DNA of 6,164 nt, from the NCBI GenBank assembly GCA_022866185.1, contig JALHUG010000189.1:1-6164 (forward strand). Direction: 5' to 3'. Source of the DNA: Dehalococcoidia bacterium. GTDB lineage: Bacteria > Chloroflexota > Dehalococcoidia > SM23-28-2. Positions 5,915-6,164 of this stretch are shown here, one piece after another (position 1 is the stretch's first letter; every line of letters starts with the position of its first letter). Under the pieces are notes generated by a model. The model was not told the origin of the DNA. It saw only the letters and a program-made list of their open reading frames with translations, and searched no databases. The position numbers were made by a program, and so were the translations under genes.

Positions 5915-6164
5915 CTACGCTTGAGGCGGCGCGGGCGGGCTAGGCGGCGGCTCAGCGGGCGGCGGCGGCGCGGCGGGCGCCGGCGGCGGTGCGAAGCTGA
6001 CCTCCGGAACCTCCCGCGCCTCCTCTTCCGCCTCGAAGAACTCGAAGGGCTGGAAGCCGAACATGCCGGCTATTATTGCGTTGGGGAACGTCTGGATGCG
6101 GGTGTTGTAGTCGGAGGCGTTGCGGTTGTAGAACTGGCGGGCGAAGGCGATCTTCTCCTCGATG
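5915..6164 (-). CDS. lemA: LemA family protein, C-terminal part (start outside window)
   Basis: Only the last 82 residues are visible; the gene enters from the right edge. KIAFARQFYN...YNTRIQTFPN..IAGMFGF and EFFEAEEEAREVPEVSF are the conserved C-terminal blocks of LemA proteins, which are single-pass membrane proteins with a helical, coiled-coil-like soluble domain of unclear biochemical role. The conserved core is followed by a 25-residue tail that is 15/25 proline with alanines, probably disordered. The TAG stop merges with the AGAGGG ribosome binding site of htpX, so the two genes form a tight operon. Confidence 0.92.
   Translation of the reverse strand, partial: IEEKIAFARQFYNRNASDYNTRIQTFPNAIIAGMFGFQPFEFFEAEEEAREVPEVSFAPPPAPAAPPPPAEPPPSPPAPPQA

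Overview
The window is GC-rich bacterial chromosomal DNA, probably from an uncultured environmental lineage. Chloroflexota is my best guess. It rests on the large GH57/DUF3536 protein, the divergent OtsA, the proline-tailed LemA and the 'ATTCTGAGC...GCGAAGAAT' type dispersed palindrome, and it is an inference, not a proven assignment.

Layout, left to right. Bases 1-2271 (+) are the 3' part of a GH57 glucanohydrolase-like gene with a DUF3536 C-terminal half; its start lies off the left edge. A 223-bp gap (2272-2494) between two converging genes holds a 26-position imperfect inverted repeat. Everything else reads on the minus strand. From right to left: the end of lemA (5915-6164), htpX with a TTG start 12 nt after the lemA stop (4976-5902), a textbook promoter (4916-4944), a long structured leader, a c-di-AMP (ydaO/yuaA-type) riboswitch (about 4574-4700), a candidate intrinsic-terminator hairpin (4530-4552), an unrecognised 115-aa gene (4038-4385), and otsA, trehalose-6-phosphate synthase (2495-4060), which overlaps that gene by 23 nt.

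The main point is the link between the riboswitch and otsA. Trehalose is a compatible solute, and c-di-AMP is a bacterial signal for turgor and potassium. The sequence therefore suggests that c-di-AMP controls osmolyte synthesis through transcription attenuation. The expression platform can be read from the sequence. The 3' strand of the aptamer pseudoknot (TGAAAGAG) overlaps by 3 nt a 9-nt segment (GAGGCATAG) that is perfectly complementary to the loop and 3' arm of the terminator hairpin. Aptamer folding and antitermination should thus compete, as expected for an OFF switch.

The 115-aa protein is co-transcribed with and probably translationally coupled to OtsA, which makes it a candidate partner or regulator of trehalose synthesis. 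LemA and HtpX form a separate membrane-associated operon (membrane-protein quality control) just upstream; some read-through into the riboswitch operon is possible. No otsB phosphatase is visible.
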